The translations under genes and the position numbers were made by a program. 64,000 nt of DNA from Thalassia testudinum (Eukaryota > Streptophyta > Magnoliopsida > Alismatales > Hydrocharitaceae), in contig JAZHRO010000002.1 in the NCBI GenBank assembly GCA_037157565.1, positions 78,170,001 through 78,234,000 on the forward strand. The letters run 5' to 3'. This document shows, piece after piece, positions 32,265-43,720 of the stretch (position 1 is its first letter; the number at the start of each line of letters is the position of its first letter). The notes under the pieces are model-generated. The model ran no database searches, had not been told where the DNA came from, and saw only the letters and a program-made list of their open reading frames with translations.

Positions 32265-34016
32265 GTAACCAAACTATCTAAAGCAGTAAAAGCTAACAAG
32301 TAAACTTATCTCTTCCAATTATTTTATTTTACAAGAAATTCATTTTTACCCCATTGGTTTACTTTCAGATTTCTTTCTTGATCTCGCGTGTTCCTCGTGG
32401 GAACATTCTTGATTGTAGTCTTTTTCGAAGAGTAGAAGGTACACATGGTGCTCTCCTGGACGGGAGAGTCCCCCGTGGTAGTCCTACACCCAGTTAACCA
32501 CCCCAAGGTCATAAACAGACGTAGCGGTGACTACAACACGCGCAATAAGCACACGGGTAGCTACCCCGCAATGGCACACGGTCAGTCGTTTCCGCTAGCG
32601 GGTATGCCCAAGGTACAGCACAAAACAGTATAGGGCCTAACCCTCTCAGAAACAGGGGTCTCACCCCTCAGAACCAAACAGGGGTCTCGCCCCTCCACAG
32701 TCCGCGCACCCCCGTCTGACTACCCCGGTTTGCCCAGTGGGCTAACAAGTCGGTGTAGGGTGGCTAGCTGAACCCCAGGCCTCGTGGGGTGGCTAGCTCC
32801 CTCCCTACACTAGTAGCTCTCCCCGGTATCGTGTACGCGAGGGCCAACAGAAGTCGGTGTAGAGTACCCAATCCTAACCCCGGGTCCCAACCCAAGGGCG
32901 GCTAGCTCTGCTCTACACTAAAAAGGGGATAGTCTCTCTCCTTGGTACCACGTACTCAAGGGCCAGCACACTTCCCATCCACATTTCCAGGCCTTTCCAT
33001 TCATCCACAGGAGCTCTACTTCTATCTCCCCGTAGGGTTCATGCTCATATTCACCATATTATTCCATACCAGGTTTCACCATTCACAATTCCATTTGCGT
33101 ATTATATACATACAGCTCGTATTTCCATAATTTAACACATGCACAAGCGATATCACAGGTAACTGTTTAGTTATCTCAGGCATTCCATATTCTAACAGGT
33201 AGCTCATATTTATTAACTGGCAGTTGCTAACAATTCAGCTCATTCATTTATACATGCAATTTCAATCATGCAAGCAAACGACTCAACCATTTCTCATCCT
33301 AGGGTTCATGCAACATCCTAGGTTTCCAGTTATCTAATTTTCAGAGATGCATTCATATTTTATAAGTAAAACAGGGGGAAACCACTCTACCAGACAATTT
33401 GAGAGTAGTAGGGGCTCGAACTGTAGACCCACGTGCCTCTGTGAGCCCCAGACACGCAACAAATAGAAGTCCTATACCAAGGAACACACCACAATGGAAG
33501 ATTCAGAACAATATATAAAGGTTTCTAATATGTAGAGGAATTCACAAGGAAGCCACAGATACTTCGTTTGCGTAAAACGGATCCCGATCAAACCTTAAAC
33601 GGGTTAAAAACAAGTCTGCAAACTCAAATCAAACGTCAGCTTCTTAAAAGTCATCAGAAGCTCACCTCAATTCCTGCGATAACCTTAGATGTCCAGGACT
33701 CCTCCTTGACCATCTGGACTCAGCCCTCAACGTCCAACCTATCCTCTGGTCGTCTGGTAAGTTGTCTAGACATCCGAAAAACGTGGGAGGGTGTGCCTCG
33801 CACCTTCCCAAAGCTGCTCCTACGCACGACAGAGCAGCACACCTCTTTCTAGCCAAGCAAAATGCCTCTACAGTGCGACCTACATGGCCGTAACCACGAG
33901 GAAGACGTACCTGCACGAATACCCACTTTTAGACATCCGGTGTCGTCGCCAGACGTCCAGCCCATCGTCCAGAAGGCACTCCGGACGTCTGATACTGGAA
34001 AAACTCCAGTATCAGA
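32265..34016 (-). repeat. TE-A 5' LTR, second segment
   Basis: Matches about 9,744-11,505 of the left LTR (GTAACCAnAvTATCTAAAGC onward to GGAAAAACTCyAGTATC). It begins with the LTR-S TSD copy and ends with TCAGA, the TSD of TE-C. Confidence 0.87.
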
Positions 34017-35862
34017 TGATTAGCCTATATTTACGGGCTATTTAAGTATCTAAATATTTAGACATTAAGTTAATTTTAACATTTAGATAGCATACATTAG
34101 GATGTAAACAAATTAATTCATATTTTTAGCTTAAGTGCATAATTCATGAATTTAGAATTGACCTAGGGTTGCATACATTTAATTAGTTAATTAATTAGGT
34201 GCACTATTTTAATTAACATAGAAGTTAAGGAGTTATGTATAAATAATCCTAATTATTTTATTATTTTATTCTTCTTCTCCTTTGCAGGTAACTCCTCCAT
34301 TTCCACCTCCTCCTCCTGCTCATCACATTGATTCTACGATGTTTTGAATTTCAAATCCTTGTAGTCATGGCTACAAAAGAGAAGGAAGAGCTGTCGTTGA
34401 GGGGGAGGTCTCCACCCCTTTGTTCCTCACTGTGTTCAGAGAACATTGCTTCTCTTCCATCCATACCACCGGCCTCCCACCACGACAGTGCGACTCCATC
34501 ACCGTGGGCATGTAAGGTGACAGCCCACACCACCAAGAGTCCCTACAAATTCCTCCTGCCTCACGCCATCACCCACGCCCACACCTCATTCTCAGCACCC
34601 ACGCTTCAACACCTACCTCCAGTGCACCCTGCCAAGCGCGCTTGCCACCACTCCATCAGACTCCACCACGCGCCTTCACCAGCAACTCCAACCCACGCAT
34701 CAGCACCTGCACCACTGTGCGCCCTTACTTCATCTCCAGCACACCCTACCAAGCTCCCCAGCCACCACACGCCCTCACCTCATCCAGCGCACATGCCAGC
34801 ACCTGCACACCCTCGCCCGTGTGCCAGCAGCCCCCCCCCGCTCCATCAGACCATGCTCGCGCCTTCTCGCCTCCACCAGAACCTCCAACGCCCTCGCCAA
34901 GCGCACTTGCCCACCGCACGCTCTCACCCCAGCTCCCACGCCTTACGCCATCAGACCACGCCCGTGCCTTCACCTCTAATGCCCCCAAGCCCGCACTCCA
35001 GCGCCTCCCTACAACACCTGCAGCCGGTGCCAACAGAACCCACCGCACGTGCCTTTGCACCCACAGAGTGTCGCTACTCCAAGCGCCCACACCCCGCGCG
35101 TCCTTGCAACGCCTGCAGTGCCCGTGTGCGCTGCCCTCCTTGCGCTTGCAGCACGCACGGCCAGCAACAGCCTCCTCCACCGCCACCACTTCTTTCCTCT
35201 GACAGGCCAACTCCGGCCGTCTCGCAACTTGCCACCACCACCGTTGCGGAGCCCTCACTCCGGCCAATCTACGTCCAGAAGAGTTCTTCGAACAATCCTC
35301 TCTCCATGCACGAGGAGGAGAGAGGTAGAATCCTCTGTTAATGGTGGAATTAATAATTACATTTCATGCCATTACCATGAAAATGAATTTTGATTTATGA
35401 TTATTTTATTATGGTGAAATTGTGACTTCATACTCATGCTTTCTTATAATTGCGTAGCTTTTGTTATTCACATCTTTTGACATTGGTTTTGGATTAAGAT
35501 GTGCACAAACTCTCTCTAATGCATGTCAATTGGAAATTACATAGATTCATCACATATTTATTGAATATTTCAGTGAGGAAAAATTACACATATACCCTTA
35601 CATTTTCGAGTTATTGTATATCTTCTTTTCGTCGCATTTCATGTCAGATTTGATTTTGGATTTCGCACTTGATTGAACGAATACGAGAAAAAAAAATATT
35701 CATGATTTTATTGCATCATTGCCTCCCTGTGGACACGACCCGCTCTTCTGTGAATGGTTTAATTTTTATTTTAACTATTTTGTTAAGCAGTTTTCCACCT
35801 CTTTGATCCTACAACGACAAATCACCTTAATACATTATTTGAAAGTGAAAACTGACTTATCA
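34017..35862 (+). repeat. TE-C 5' LTR (1,846 bp)
   Basis: TATA box TATAAATA at 34,238-34,245, then a pyrimidine run ending TTTGCAG|GTAACTCC (34,270-34,298), a C/A-rich block (34,480-35,300) and the U5 motif CTCCCTGTGGACACGACCC near 35,722-35,741, about 120 bases before the LTR end. The 337-codon frame at 34,328-35,341 is Pro/Ser/His-rich low complexity and is not conserved intact in the 3' LTR. Confidence 0.92.
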
Positions 35863-35864
35863 AA

Positions 35865-35882
35865 TGGCACCGTTACCAGGGA
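35865..35882 (+). promoter_or_regulatory. TE-C primer binding site (tRNA-Asp-like)
   Basis: TGGCACCGTTACCAGGGA follows the LTR by two bases. It matches the complement of the plant tRNA-Asp 3' end (TGGCGCCGTTGCCGGGGA, present exactly in TE-D) with three transitions. Confidence 0.85.
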
Positions 35883-37031
35883 GGCAATAGACCCAATAAT
35901 TTCACCTGATTTTTATTTCTGATTATTTCTCATTGCACAGTGATCTGACCATTTATTATTTTTTCTGTGTGAGGAATTTGAGAGAGGAATTTGAGCGAGG
36001 AAATTGAGAGAGGTGGCAGGCACATCTGGGAGAAGACATCGACCTTGAGTGACACCTACATGTGGGGAAGATGAAGGAGACCTAGATCCATCCTCCACAG
36101 GAGATTCTCCGTGTCATAAGTTTTAATTCTATTTTCTTGCCCTTGTAGTAATTGGGCCTGATTTTTGGGAGCTTGTTCCCTTTTCTTTAGATTTAGGTTT
36201 TTAATTTATTTTGTGGATTGTTTACCCTTAATTTGCTTGTGCATAAGTAGCTAAAAAAAAAACTAAGAAAAAAAAAACACAAGCTACCTACTAGAAGCTG
36301 CCTGCCCTTAGGTCGAATCATTTAGGACTGAATGAGCAGCATCTAGATCTAATTCTTGTCTTGTATATTGCATGAAGAATGCTGGAATCAGGTATGCATT
36401 GCTAACTCCGCATTTCTACTTGTCATGCAAATACATTTGGATTAATTTCAAGACCAACTAATTTGTATTGAAGTGATCTAACAAGTGGTCACATATATTC
36501 TAGAAAAAAGACTAATAAAAGGAGGGACATTTAAAAATCAAGGACTTGATTTTCAAACGTGGCATGCGATTCAAAATTCAAAATCTTTTTGCGGTGTATG
36601 CACACTTATATCTTTTGCACCACGACACGCATTTAGGCACTCCTAAGTCTTGAAACTACTAGGACAAGAGCCCTCCTACCGTTGGATTCTGAAGTGTTCG
36701 GAACTTAAGATCAAAGGTTTGTAAATCCAAAGAGGGGGATACCCTGTCACGGATTTTTGGGGGTAGTTGAGAAGCACCGCGAAAGCACAGCTTCAAAGGA
36801 TGGCTTAGGCCTACTTGCATTCCTTGATCTTCCATCTTTGGATTTACTCTACCATTTGAGATTTAGGGAAGAACACCTAAGCTCCAACTAGGTCTTTTTA
36901 GGCATTTCGAAGGTTGACAATAGGCATGTAATTGATTGGGCAACTTGCTTTGTCACCTACAGTTTGAACTAAAGTCAAAAGCCTAAATTTGTAAAGACCG
37001 GACAAGTCCTTTTGAATTGTGTTTGTAGTGC
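35883..37031 (+). other. TE-C untranslated leader
   Basis: About 1.15 kb between PBS and gag. Contains poly-A stretches (36,250-36,280) and no coding motif. Expected to hold the packaging signal by position; no specific structure identified. Confidence 0.6.
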
Positions 37032-38618
37032 ATGCTTGGTAGGCGTTCTCTTAGGAGACAACTTGTGTTTGATCCTAAACCTAAAAGAATCTTAAGAAGA
37101 AACCTTCCAAGGGTAGAAATGGCTGGTCAAAGGAGCATTAAGGAATATTTCATTCCAACCAATCAAGCTTGCCCTACACTACATAGACCTGAAGGGGACA
37201 ATCCTTATGAGATCAAAAGCAGTAACATATCCTTGCTACCCTCCTTTTATGGCACTGCTAGGGAAGACCCTTACAGGCATATAGAGGAATTCACTGAGGT
37301 CTGTTTTATGGTGAAGCTGCAGGGCGTTACTAATGAAGCTCAAATGCGGACCCTCTTTCCCTTCTCCCTTAAGGACAAAGCCAAGTATTGGTATCACACC
37401 CTTGATGATATTAGCACTTGGGATGCTCTGAAGAAGGAGTTTTTGAAGAAGTATTTCCCTATGAGCAAAACCAATCACTTTAGGAGGGAAATTATGAGTT
37501 TTATTCAAAAGGATGGGGAAGCTTTCCATGATGCGTGGGAGCACTTTAATGACTTGCTGAGACTTTTCCCACATCACTCGGTGCCTAAGTGGCAATTGGT
37601 TGAAAGGTTCTACACTGGACTTAATGATTCGCATAGGCAAACTGTGGATGGTGCCTGTGTAGGAACCTTTCTATCTAAGACTGAGGATGAAGCTTGGAAC
37701 CTTTTTGATACTTTGAGTGAGAATTCTATTCACTTGAATTCTACCTACATGGATAGAAAACCCACTCTCATGCAAAGAAAGTTGGAGGCGAATGAGGCAA
37801 GGGACACCCAGAATTTAGCCTATTAGATTCGATTATTGAATCAAAACATGGAAAGGCTTATGTCGAACCCAAGTCAATTCGTAGCTAACACCTCCACATC
37901 CTAAGCTTCCAAATGCTCAATTTGCCAAGGCAATACACACACCACTGTGGATTGCCACTTGGCCTCCCAATTCCCTGAGCTTGTACAAGCGGATCTAAAT
38001 GCCACCCAAGGGTTCCATCCTAGACCTCGTAATGATCCTTTTTCCAACACTTATAATGAGGGATGGAGGAACCACCCAAACTTTTCATGGAGACAAGGAA
38101 ATGTCTCAAATTCAGGGAATTATAAACCACAATCCTTTCAAAACCATCAAATGAACCAACCTCAAACATTTGCCCAACCTAAGACCTCTGAGATGGATGA
38201 ATTGAAGGTAATGTTGAAAACTATGCAAGAAAGTCAAAGTGCCATCATCCAATCTCATGACAAGGCCATACATGAGATGAAATCACAAATAGGATACCTT
38301 GTTGAGGCTGTTAGACAGAGGGAAACTGGGAAGCTCCCCAGTGCTGCTGAGGAGAATCCTAAAGGAAAAGGGATTGTCTTTAGGGAGCATGCTCAGGTGG
38401 TGACTATTGTGAGGAGTGGGAAAGAAATTTCCAAACCCGATGCTCCTATAGTCTCATCCCCTAAAAAACCATCCACCCCGACTTTCACCCCCACCGGAGA
38501 AGACTTGCCCAAATCTTCTCCGCTTGAAATCACCTCACCGGAAGAAGTTGCCCCCGTTCCACCCCTTACTCGACATGACAACCCTTCCACCCAGAGATTG
38601 AGAGTGCCCCTTCCATAG
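37032..38618 (+). pseudogene. TE-C gag (Athila-type)
   Basis: ATG at 37,032 (MLGRRSLRRQLVFDP), with a second ATG at MAGQRSIKEYF. The Retrotrans_gag core is clear: LLPSFYGTAREDPYRHIEEF, LFPFSLKDKAKYWYHTL, WDALKKEFLKKYFPMSKTNH, VERFYTGLNDSHRQTVDGAC. A zinc knuckle CSICQGNTHTTVDC starts at 37,914. In-frame stops: TAG 37,824 (from CAG), TAA 37,902 (from CAA), TAG 38,616 (from CAG). The region after the knuckle (37,947-38,618) has a coiled-coil-like stretch (MDELKVMLKTMQESQSAIIQ) and a Pro/Ser/Thr-rich linker. No frameshift in this part. Confidence 0.93.
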
Positions 38619-39704
38619 CGCTTTTCCACCTCTAGGCAAACTTCTGTTGGCTCATCTGGAGCCAAAGATAAGACGAATGAGATCATGGAAACTTTCAAGC
38701 AAGTGCAGATTAACCTGCCTTAGCTTGAAGCTATCAAGCATATTCTGTCTTATGCCCACTTCTTAAAGGACCTGTGCACGAAAAAGCGGCAATCTAGGAA
38801 ATAGGTCCAATCAAAAGTTGTCCTGCCTGATTCTATTAGCTCAATTGTTCAACATGGCACACCCCCGAAACTTAAGGACCCAGGAGCCCCGTACATCTCA
38901 GTGGTTATTGGTGACTTACAGATTGATGAGGCTCTACTTGATCTGGGTGCGGGGGTGAACATCCTTCCGAGCTACGTGTATGAACAACTTGGGGGAGGTA
39001 ATCTGAAGCCTAGCCCTGTAATCCTTCAAGTTGTTGATCGATCACTTAAGACACTGCAGGGAATTTTGGAAGATGTTCTCGTAAGAGTGGAGGATTTCTT
39101 CCTTCCCATTGACTTCTTAGTTTTGGACACTGACCCTACCAACAAGCCAACCAAACCCTCCATCATTTTGGGCTGCCCCTTCCTTGCAACTTCGCATGCT
39201 TCAATCAATTGCAATACTGGGGCATTGAAAATGGGCTTTGGGAACAGGAATATCTGGCTTAATGTGTTTGATGCTTACAAACAAGCCAGACTTGAGGATT
39301 GTTCTCAAGTTGAAGTGATAGATGACCTGATTGAAGAGGCAACCCCTACAATGTTATGTGATGACCCCCTTCAGCATGTTATGCTAAATGAGCATTCCCA
39401 TCTCTTGGAGGAATGTGAAGGGGATATAGTAGAACTTGAGGAGTTGCTGGGTGTTTCTGCTAAGTCTCTTCCCCCATCATCTCTGCCTAAGGTAGATTTG
39501 CTACCTGAGATGGGGACATCTATTATGAAACCCTCAACCATACAAGCCCCCGACCTTGAGTTGAAACCCCTCCTTGAAACTCTTAAGTACGTCTTCCTCG
39601 GTGCCAATGATACGCTCCTCATTATCATTTCAGCTATGCTATCTAAGGCACAGGAGGGAGCCCTGATTGAATGCTTGTCTAGGCACAAGGAAGCTATTGC
39701 TTAG
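38619..39704 (+). pseudogene. TE-C aspartic protease and linker
   Basis: Same frame as gag. Motifs: INLP-stop-LEAIKHILSYAHFLKDL, LKDPGAPYISVVIGDLQIDE, then active site LLDLGAGVNILPSYVYEQL with Asp at 38,940, and LEDVLVRVEDFFLPIDFLVL, ILGCPFLATSHASINC. Athila proteases use DLGA rather than DSGA, as here. In-frame TAGs: 38,721 (from CAG), 38,802, and 39,702 (Trp in the family). The linker after protease has no motif I recognise. Confidence 0.9.
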
Positions 39705-41127
39705 ATCATTGCTGACATTAAGGGTATAGACTCTACACTCTGCATGCACCACATTTATACTGATGATTCCATTAATCCATTGAGGGACATGCAGAGACGT
39801 CTGAACCCTAATATGAGGGAGGTGGTTAAAAAGGAAATTCTGAAGTGGTTGAACGCTGGTATCATATATCCCATTGCAGATAGTAAATGGGTAAGTCCTA
39901 TTCATGTGGTGCTAAAGAAGGCAGGCTTTACTGTGGAATTCAACGACCAAGGTGAACAAGTTGTCACTAGTCCCTCAACTAGATGGAGGGTCTGTATTGA
40001 TTACCACAGGCTGAACACTGCTACCCAGAAGGATCACTTTCCCTTGTCTTTTATTGATCAAATTCTTGAGAAATTGGCAGGGAATAAGTACTATTACTTT
40101 CTCGATGGATATTCTGGGTACAACCAGGTTGCAGTCTTCCCTGATGACCAGGAGAAGACGACATTCATGAGTCCTTACAGTACTTTTGCATTCAGGCGTA
40201 TGCCGTTTGGATTATGTAATGCCCCTGCAACCTTCTAGCAGTGTATGATGTCTATTTTTTCGAACATGATTGACAAGTGTGTTGAAGTGTTTATGGATGA
40301 CTTCTCCATTTATGGCTCGTCTTTCGACCAGTGTCTCCTGTACCTAGAGAATGTGTTGAAGCGATGTAAGGAGACTGGTTTAGTCCTTAGCTGGGAGAAA
40401 AGTCATTTCATGGTACAGAAAGGAATTGTACTTGGGCATGTTGTGTCTGAGTGAGGTTTGGAAGTAGATAAAGCCAAGATTGATTCTATCTCCAAACTCC
40501 CATTTCCCATGAATGTCAAACAGATTAGATCCTTTCTATGCCATGCCAGCTTTTATAGGTGCTTTATTAAAAATTTTAGTAAAATTTCTTGGTCACTTTG
40601 TGACTTGTTGGTGAAGGAATCTTCTTTCAATTTTGATTCAAAGTGTGTCGAGGCATTTCAAACTCTGAAGTGGGCCTTGATCTCTGTGCCTATTCTCCGA
40701 GCTCCTGATTGGACACTCCCATTTGAGCTGATGTGTGATGCTTCGGATTATGCAGTGGGAGCAATCCTTGGACAAAGGGTTGAGGGAAGACCTCATGTGC
40801 TGCATTATGCTAGCAAGACTTTAACCGAACCGTAGCAAAACTACACCATCACTGAAAAAGAATTACTTGCTGTAGTTTTTGCTCTGGAGAAGTTTAGGTC
40901 TTATCTGCTTGGGTCTAAGGTGATTATTTTCACTGATCATGCAGCAATGAAACATCTCATTGCTAAGAAAGATTCTAAGACACGTTTGATTAGGTGGATC
41001 CTACTCCTTCAAGAATTTGACTTGGAGATACGTGAAAAGAAAGGAGTAGAAAATGTTGTGGCTAACCACCTGTCTCGCCTTCCACTTAATGACTCTTTCC
41101 GGAGACATCCGCGAGACATTTCTCGAT
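39705..41127 (+). pseudogene. TE-C reverse transcriptase and RNase H
   Basis: RT: MQRRLNPNMREVVKKEILKW, WVSPIHVVLKKAG, TRWRVCIDYHRLNTATQKDH, FAFRRMPFGLCNAPATF, catalytic FMDD at 40,290-40,301, VLGHVVSE. RNase [81 protein letters not shown]. In-frame stops: TAG 40,236 (CAG), TGA 40,452 (CGA), TAG 40,833 (CAG). Around 41,090-41,125 the frame shifts by one, and this frame then stops at 41,125-41,127. Confidence 0.93.
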
Positions 41128-42444
41128 GAAACCCTAATGGCGATAGCACCAACTTTACCTTGGTATGCTAATACCGTAAATTACTTGGTCACTAGAGAAA
41201 CTCCTGGGTCTTGGGATGAGCAGAAAAGAAAGAGATTCATTTCTCAAGAAATATATTTTCATTGGGAAGAGCCTGAATTATTTAGATTTGGACAAGACCA
41301 AGTATTGAGACGTTGTGTACCTAAAGAGGAACAATAAAGTGTGCTGAGTTTTTACCATGAACTTCATTGTGGAGGACACTTTGGTGCTAAGAAAACTGCT
41401 TTTAAGGTTCTTCAGTCTGATTTTTGGTGGCCTTCGTTATTTAAGGATTCTCATAATTTTGTTAAGGCCTGTATTAGATGTCAACTGATTGGAACGATTG
41501 GGAAGAGGAATGAAATGCCTCAACACCCTATTCAATCTGTTGAAATCTTTGATGTGTGGGGAATTGACTTTATGGGCCCCTTCCCTTCATCCCATGGTTA
41601 TGAATATATCTTGGTGGCAGTTGATTATGTCTCTAAATGGATAGAGGCCATTCCTACGCGCACAAATGACCACTTTGTCGTTTTGAAATTTGTGAAGGCC
41701 AATATCATATCTCGTTTTAGCTACCCCAAGACCATTATAAGTGATGGGGGACCTCATTTCCGAAACCACTACTTCAATCGGCTAATCAGGAGTCTGGGAG
41801 TGACTCACAAGGTTGCTACCCCTTACCATCCTCAGACAAGTGGCCAAGTTGAAGTGTCAAGTAGGGAGATAAAAAATATTTTAGAAAAGATCGTTAGACC
41901 TGATAGGAAAGACTAGTCCCAAAAGCTTGATGATGCTTTGTGGGTGTATAGAACAACCTATAAGACCCCTTTGGGTACTTCTCCCTTTCAGATTGTGTAT
42001 GGGAAAAGCTGCCATTTACCTGTTGAGTTGGAACATAGGGCACTTTGGGCTATTCGAAGTGTTAACATGGATTTAGAGAAGGTAGGTAAGGCACGACTTC
42101 TGGAATTAAGTGAACTTGAGGAGCTGAGGAATGATGCTTATGACACCTCTCAAGCTTATAAGGAAAGAACTAAGGTCTTGCATGATAAGTATATACTTCG
42201 AAAGACCTTTGAGCCCAACTAACAAGTCTGACTTTTCAATTCCAGACTTAAGCTTTTTCCTGGGAAGTTAAAATCTTGTTGGGATGGGCCTTACATAATC
42301 ACTAAACTGTTTCCGCATGGAGCTGTGGAGATTAAAAGCCCTTCCTCTTCAGCAAGTCCCTTTATCATCAACGGTCAACAGTTAAAACCATACATCACTT
42401 TGGATGGCCATCTGGTTGACGAGGTCACTCTTAAGGAGCCTTAG
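41100..42444 (+). pseudogene. TE-C integrase
   Basis: Continues in the next frame: [35 protein letters not shown]; zinc domain HELHCGGHFGAKKTAFKVLQ ... CIRCQ; catalytic core WGIDFMGPFPSSHGYEYILV, KTIISDGGPHFRNHYF, TPYHPQTSGQVEVSSREIKN; and C-terminal LKLFPGKLKSCWDGPYIITK, GQQLKPYITLDGH. Stops: TAA 41,335, TAG 41,914 (Trp in family), TAA 42,220, TGA 42,229; natural end TAG 42,442-42,444. No chromodomain, as expected for Athila. No env-like frame follows. Confidence 0.92.
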
Positions 42445-43701
42445 CTCCTACCATTCTCCACCTCAGGTAATATTTTCCTTTAACTATTTTTGTTTCCAAT
42501 GAGGACATTGTTTGAACCAAGAATGGGGGAGAGGACCTGAGGCATTTGTTTATAGCATGTCTACATTTTGCATTCATTCATGCATATTGCATTTAAAAAA
42601 AAATAAAAATAAAAAATATAATAAAAATAAAAAGTTTTAAGCTTAACTGGCTAGGCCCTGCATTCTTAAGCAAATCAGAACTCTAGGTGAGACTAAGTTG
42701 ATTCTAGGGTCGAACTTTAGAAGCTAAGTGAGCTACTAGATTTAGACCTTTAGGGTCCTTTGTGGACTTAAAAGCTTAAGTAGGAGTTAAGTTGCGGACC
42801 ATTCCTCAAGAGGTTGAGGAAGGAAAGCTAGGGATTGAGTTAAAAGGTGGGGTAGTACCTGAAGTCTTATTCTATCTTTTGGTTTACGGGTCCTTGTAAC
42901 CCAAGCATCCAAATTTCACACACTTGGTCTTGTGTAAGTAAGTGATCAACTTAATTCCTTTCTTAAAAGAGATTTGGTTCTCTTAGTTTTGACTTAGGAG
43001 AGGCTTAAAAACATAATTTGATTGGAAGAGTTCCTGCCGCAGGAAAGGTGGAGTATATCTCACCTTGAGGATGCGATGATAACATACTACCTCCTCGGTG
43101 CTTGTCTCTTAGGATATCCATCCTACTGGGGGCATATAAGCGCATTGTGCGGTTCAAGTACCATGGGCAGCCCTATCTCGAAGTGCCGATAGCCACAGGC
43201 CTGAATTCACTTAAGAAATCCATGGGCGATACTATCTCGAAGCATCAATTTCCAGGAGTTCTTGGGGTTGCTATGGGCAGTGCTATCTCGAAGCATCGAA
43301 AGCCAGGCACCCTTCGAGGTACGGTGATGGGGATAATGAATCCGACACAGACCGTGTTGATAGCTAATCTGAGGTTAGACTTAGAGGAATCAAACAAAAT
43401 ATATATATATTATTCAAAAAAAAAATTTAGGTTGGCAATCATACTAACCTTAAATAACTCAGACTAATGCACATGCACGAATGCTTTAATCTCAAGGTTC
43501 AATAAACCTAGGGTAGAGTTAGAAATCAGGGAAACTTGTGCCTACAACTCGTCTTTAGCTGACCTAGTCTGTAACTTAGCAACTACTTGGGAACCTTAGG
43601 TCTAAAGTCTGAACTTAATATGGTTCTAAAGGAAGACCGATTGGGTTGGCTAGTTTACTTGGAGTGCTAGGTTTTGCTTGGATTTGCTATGGACTAGCAA
43701 A
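42445..43701 (+). other. TE-C 3' non-coding region
   Basis: After pol comes CCAATGAGGACATTG then GAATGGGGGAGAGG (about 42,497-42,535), a motif also found at the ORF end of TE-D. Between 43,160 and 43,320 there are three imperfect copies of ATGGGCrnnnCTATCTCGAAG. The 121-codon frame at 43,102-43,467 spans these repeats and is not a recognisable protein. Confidence 0.7.
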
Positions 43702-43720
43702 AACTAGGCATGGGGGTATT
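43702..43720 (+). promoter_or_regulatory. TE-C polypurine tract
   Basis: AACTAGGCATGGGGGTATT directly abuts the 3' LTR. The core GCATGGGGGTA is shared by TE-D and, as GCATGGGGGTG, by the LTR-S element. Confidence 0.85.

Noticed and set aside
34328..35341. 337-codon Pro/Ser/His-rich frame in the TE-C 5' LTR
   Set aside because: Low-complexity C/A-rich LTR segment; the 3' LTR copy (44,068-44,995) is broken into several frames.
43102..43467. 121-codon frame as an env-like ORF of TE-C
   Set aside because: It spans the short repeats before the PPT, has no signal peptide or membrane segment and no known similarity.
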